NCBI GenBank assembly: GCA_028697255.1
Contig: JAQVFM010000019.1
Location: 1 to 33,312 of the forward strand
From: Oscillospiraceae bacterium
Lineage (GTDB): Bacteria > Bacillota > Clostridia > Oscillospirales > Acutalibacteraceae
DNA length: 33,312 nucleotides
Direction of reading: 5' to 3'
In this document: positions 32,502 through 33,312 of the stretch, piece by piece
Layout: every line of letters begins with the position of its first letter
Position numbering within the stretch: position 1 is the first letter of the stretch
Translations under genes and position numbers: made by a program
The notes under the pieces: generated by a model
Database searches by the model: none
The model's input: the letters and a program-made list of their open reading frames with translations, nothing else
What the model was told of the DNA's origin: nothing

Positions 32502-32550
32502 AAAGAATATGGGCGGACACATGCCCTATGGCTGTCCGCCCATATTCTTT
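32502..32550 (+). terminator. Terminator after the agr-like operon
   Basis: An 18-bp perfect stem (32502-32519 with 32533-32550, core GGGCGGACA) starts 19 bases past the agrD stop and is followed by AGAATATTTTA. It should end most transcripts, so the GGDEF gene beyond probably has its own promoter. Confidence 0.85.
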
Positions 32551-32618
32551 AGAATATTTTAAGGGTTAAGTATTCGCATTTATATGACAAGATTCTATCC
32601 GAAAGATGGGTTTTCGCC

Positions 32619-33312
32619 ATGGATAAATCCTATAATAAAGCAAAAGCTGAACAAATTCATTCAATGTTTTTTATTTCAAAAATATTAACATTGTTTTTTT
32701 GTATATTTCCTTTATTTCAATATATATTCAAAGGAATTACTTCACGTGATGCTATGCAGATTAATTTATATGCGGTTGTAGTATCTTTAGTATTATTAAC
32801 ATTTGTTACAGTATTATGGTTTATCGTTGACGAAAAAAAGAAAAAAAATAAAGGCATAATTATTGTCGAACAAATAATATTTTTTTCACTTTGCTCTTTC
32901 TCTATTTATATAAGCGGGTTACATGAGAGCAGTTATAAATTTCTATTTGTTTTCCTTATTGTAGCAAATACAATCGAATACAACATGAGAATCGGCATAA
33001 TCATCGCCTCTTTGTCTTCCGCATTTATATTAATAACAGACTTAATATATAAACCCGGCCAAACGGTGAATGTCTATTTTGAAAACGACTTGGCACTGTC
33101 CTCAATGTTCTTTATAATAGCATGGACTTTGGGGCACTACGTCAACCTTGAACGAAAGCATATAGACATATTGCTTGATTCCGTAAACCGAGACAGCCTA
33201 ACAAATCTTTACAACCACCGGTATTTTCATGAATATCTTAAAGGCTATTATGATAAAAAAAATCATATAGAAAATCCGGTATCTCTTATTATGATGGATT
33301 TAGACGAGTTTA
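32619..33312 (+). CDS. Membrane diguanylate cyclase (GGDEF), cut by the window end
   Basis: 231 residues are visible from ATG 32619, with no stop before the edge. About six membrane segments fill residues 15-180, then the start of a GGDEF domain, RDSLTNLYNHRYF (about 191-203) and SLIMMDLDEF, whose first aspartate binds metal. The active-site GG(D/E)EF itself lies off the edge. It would make cyclic di-GMP from GTP. No known sensor domain was recognised in the membrane part. The ribosome binding site is weak (GAAAGATGGG, long spacing), so the exact start is uncertain. It follows the agr-like operon in the same direction. Confidence 0.85.
   Translation, partial: MDKSYNKAKAEQIHSMFFISKILTLFFCIFPLFQYIFKGITSRDAMQINLYAVVVSLVLLTFVTVLWFIVDEKKKKNKGIIIVEQIIFFSLCSFSIYISGLHESSYKFLFVFLIVANTIEYNMRIGIIIASLSSAFILITDLIYKPGQTVNVYFENDLALSSMFFIIAWTLGHYVNLERKHIDILLDSVNRDSLTNLYNHRYFHEYLKGYYDKKNHIENPVSLIMMDLDEF

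Overview
The window looks like chromosome from a spore-forming, low-to-medium-GC member of the Clostridia, probably of Oscillospirales/Ruminococcaceae type. The reasons are a forespore sigma factor gene (sigG), a DUF1540 protein, agr-type peptide signalling, Firmicutes-style ribosome binding sites, several TTG starts, and a clpP-clpX-lon-engB order typical of Firmicutes. The exact genus cannot be read from the sequence.

Layout. 1-662: a possible insertion-element edge, then tRNA-Cys(GCA) with a consensus promoter and a terminator, then AT-rich DNA with a 34-base palindrome. 663-8804 (minus): protein quality control plus lysine synthesis, read tig, clpP-clpX, lon, engB-lysA. 8904-11371: a metallophosphoesterase, a plus-strand DUF1540 gene and thrC. 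11454-16263 (minus): rplS, two tandem signal peptidases, rbgA, rnhB, yraN and an M19 dipeptidase, a familiar clostridial housekeeping string. 16440-16780: a compact locus for a 27-residue holin-like peptide, with opposed promoters, shared inverted-repeat leaders, a hairpin over the ribosome binding site and a two-way terminator; it resembles a type I toxin-antitoxin locus. 16802-20686: a small membrane protein, sigG, a zinc-ribbon membrane protein and murC. 20821-24614: cca facing recD2, plus a small unknown membrane protein. 24852-30349 (minus): a tightly overlapped operon of murD, two M42 aminopeptidases, a GNAT protein and a YnbB-like PLP enzyme. 30618-33312 (plus): an agr-like operon (DUF5317 protein, a sensor-like membrane protein without kinase, AgrB, AgrD-like pre-peptide), a strong terminator, then a truncated membrane diguanylate cyclase.

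The two parts most worth attention are the holin-like peptide locus and the kinase-free agr locus beside a GGDEF protein. A family of short palindromes sharing the tail CGCCCCTACA is scattered through intergenic DNA, one of them inside a larger inverted-repeat element upstream of lon. In several genes the longest reading frame begins on the ribosome binding site itself; a start a few codons further in is preferred for these and is used in the coordinates here. All function calls come from recognising motifs and families by eye; no search was run.
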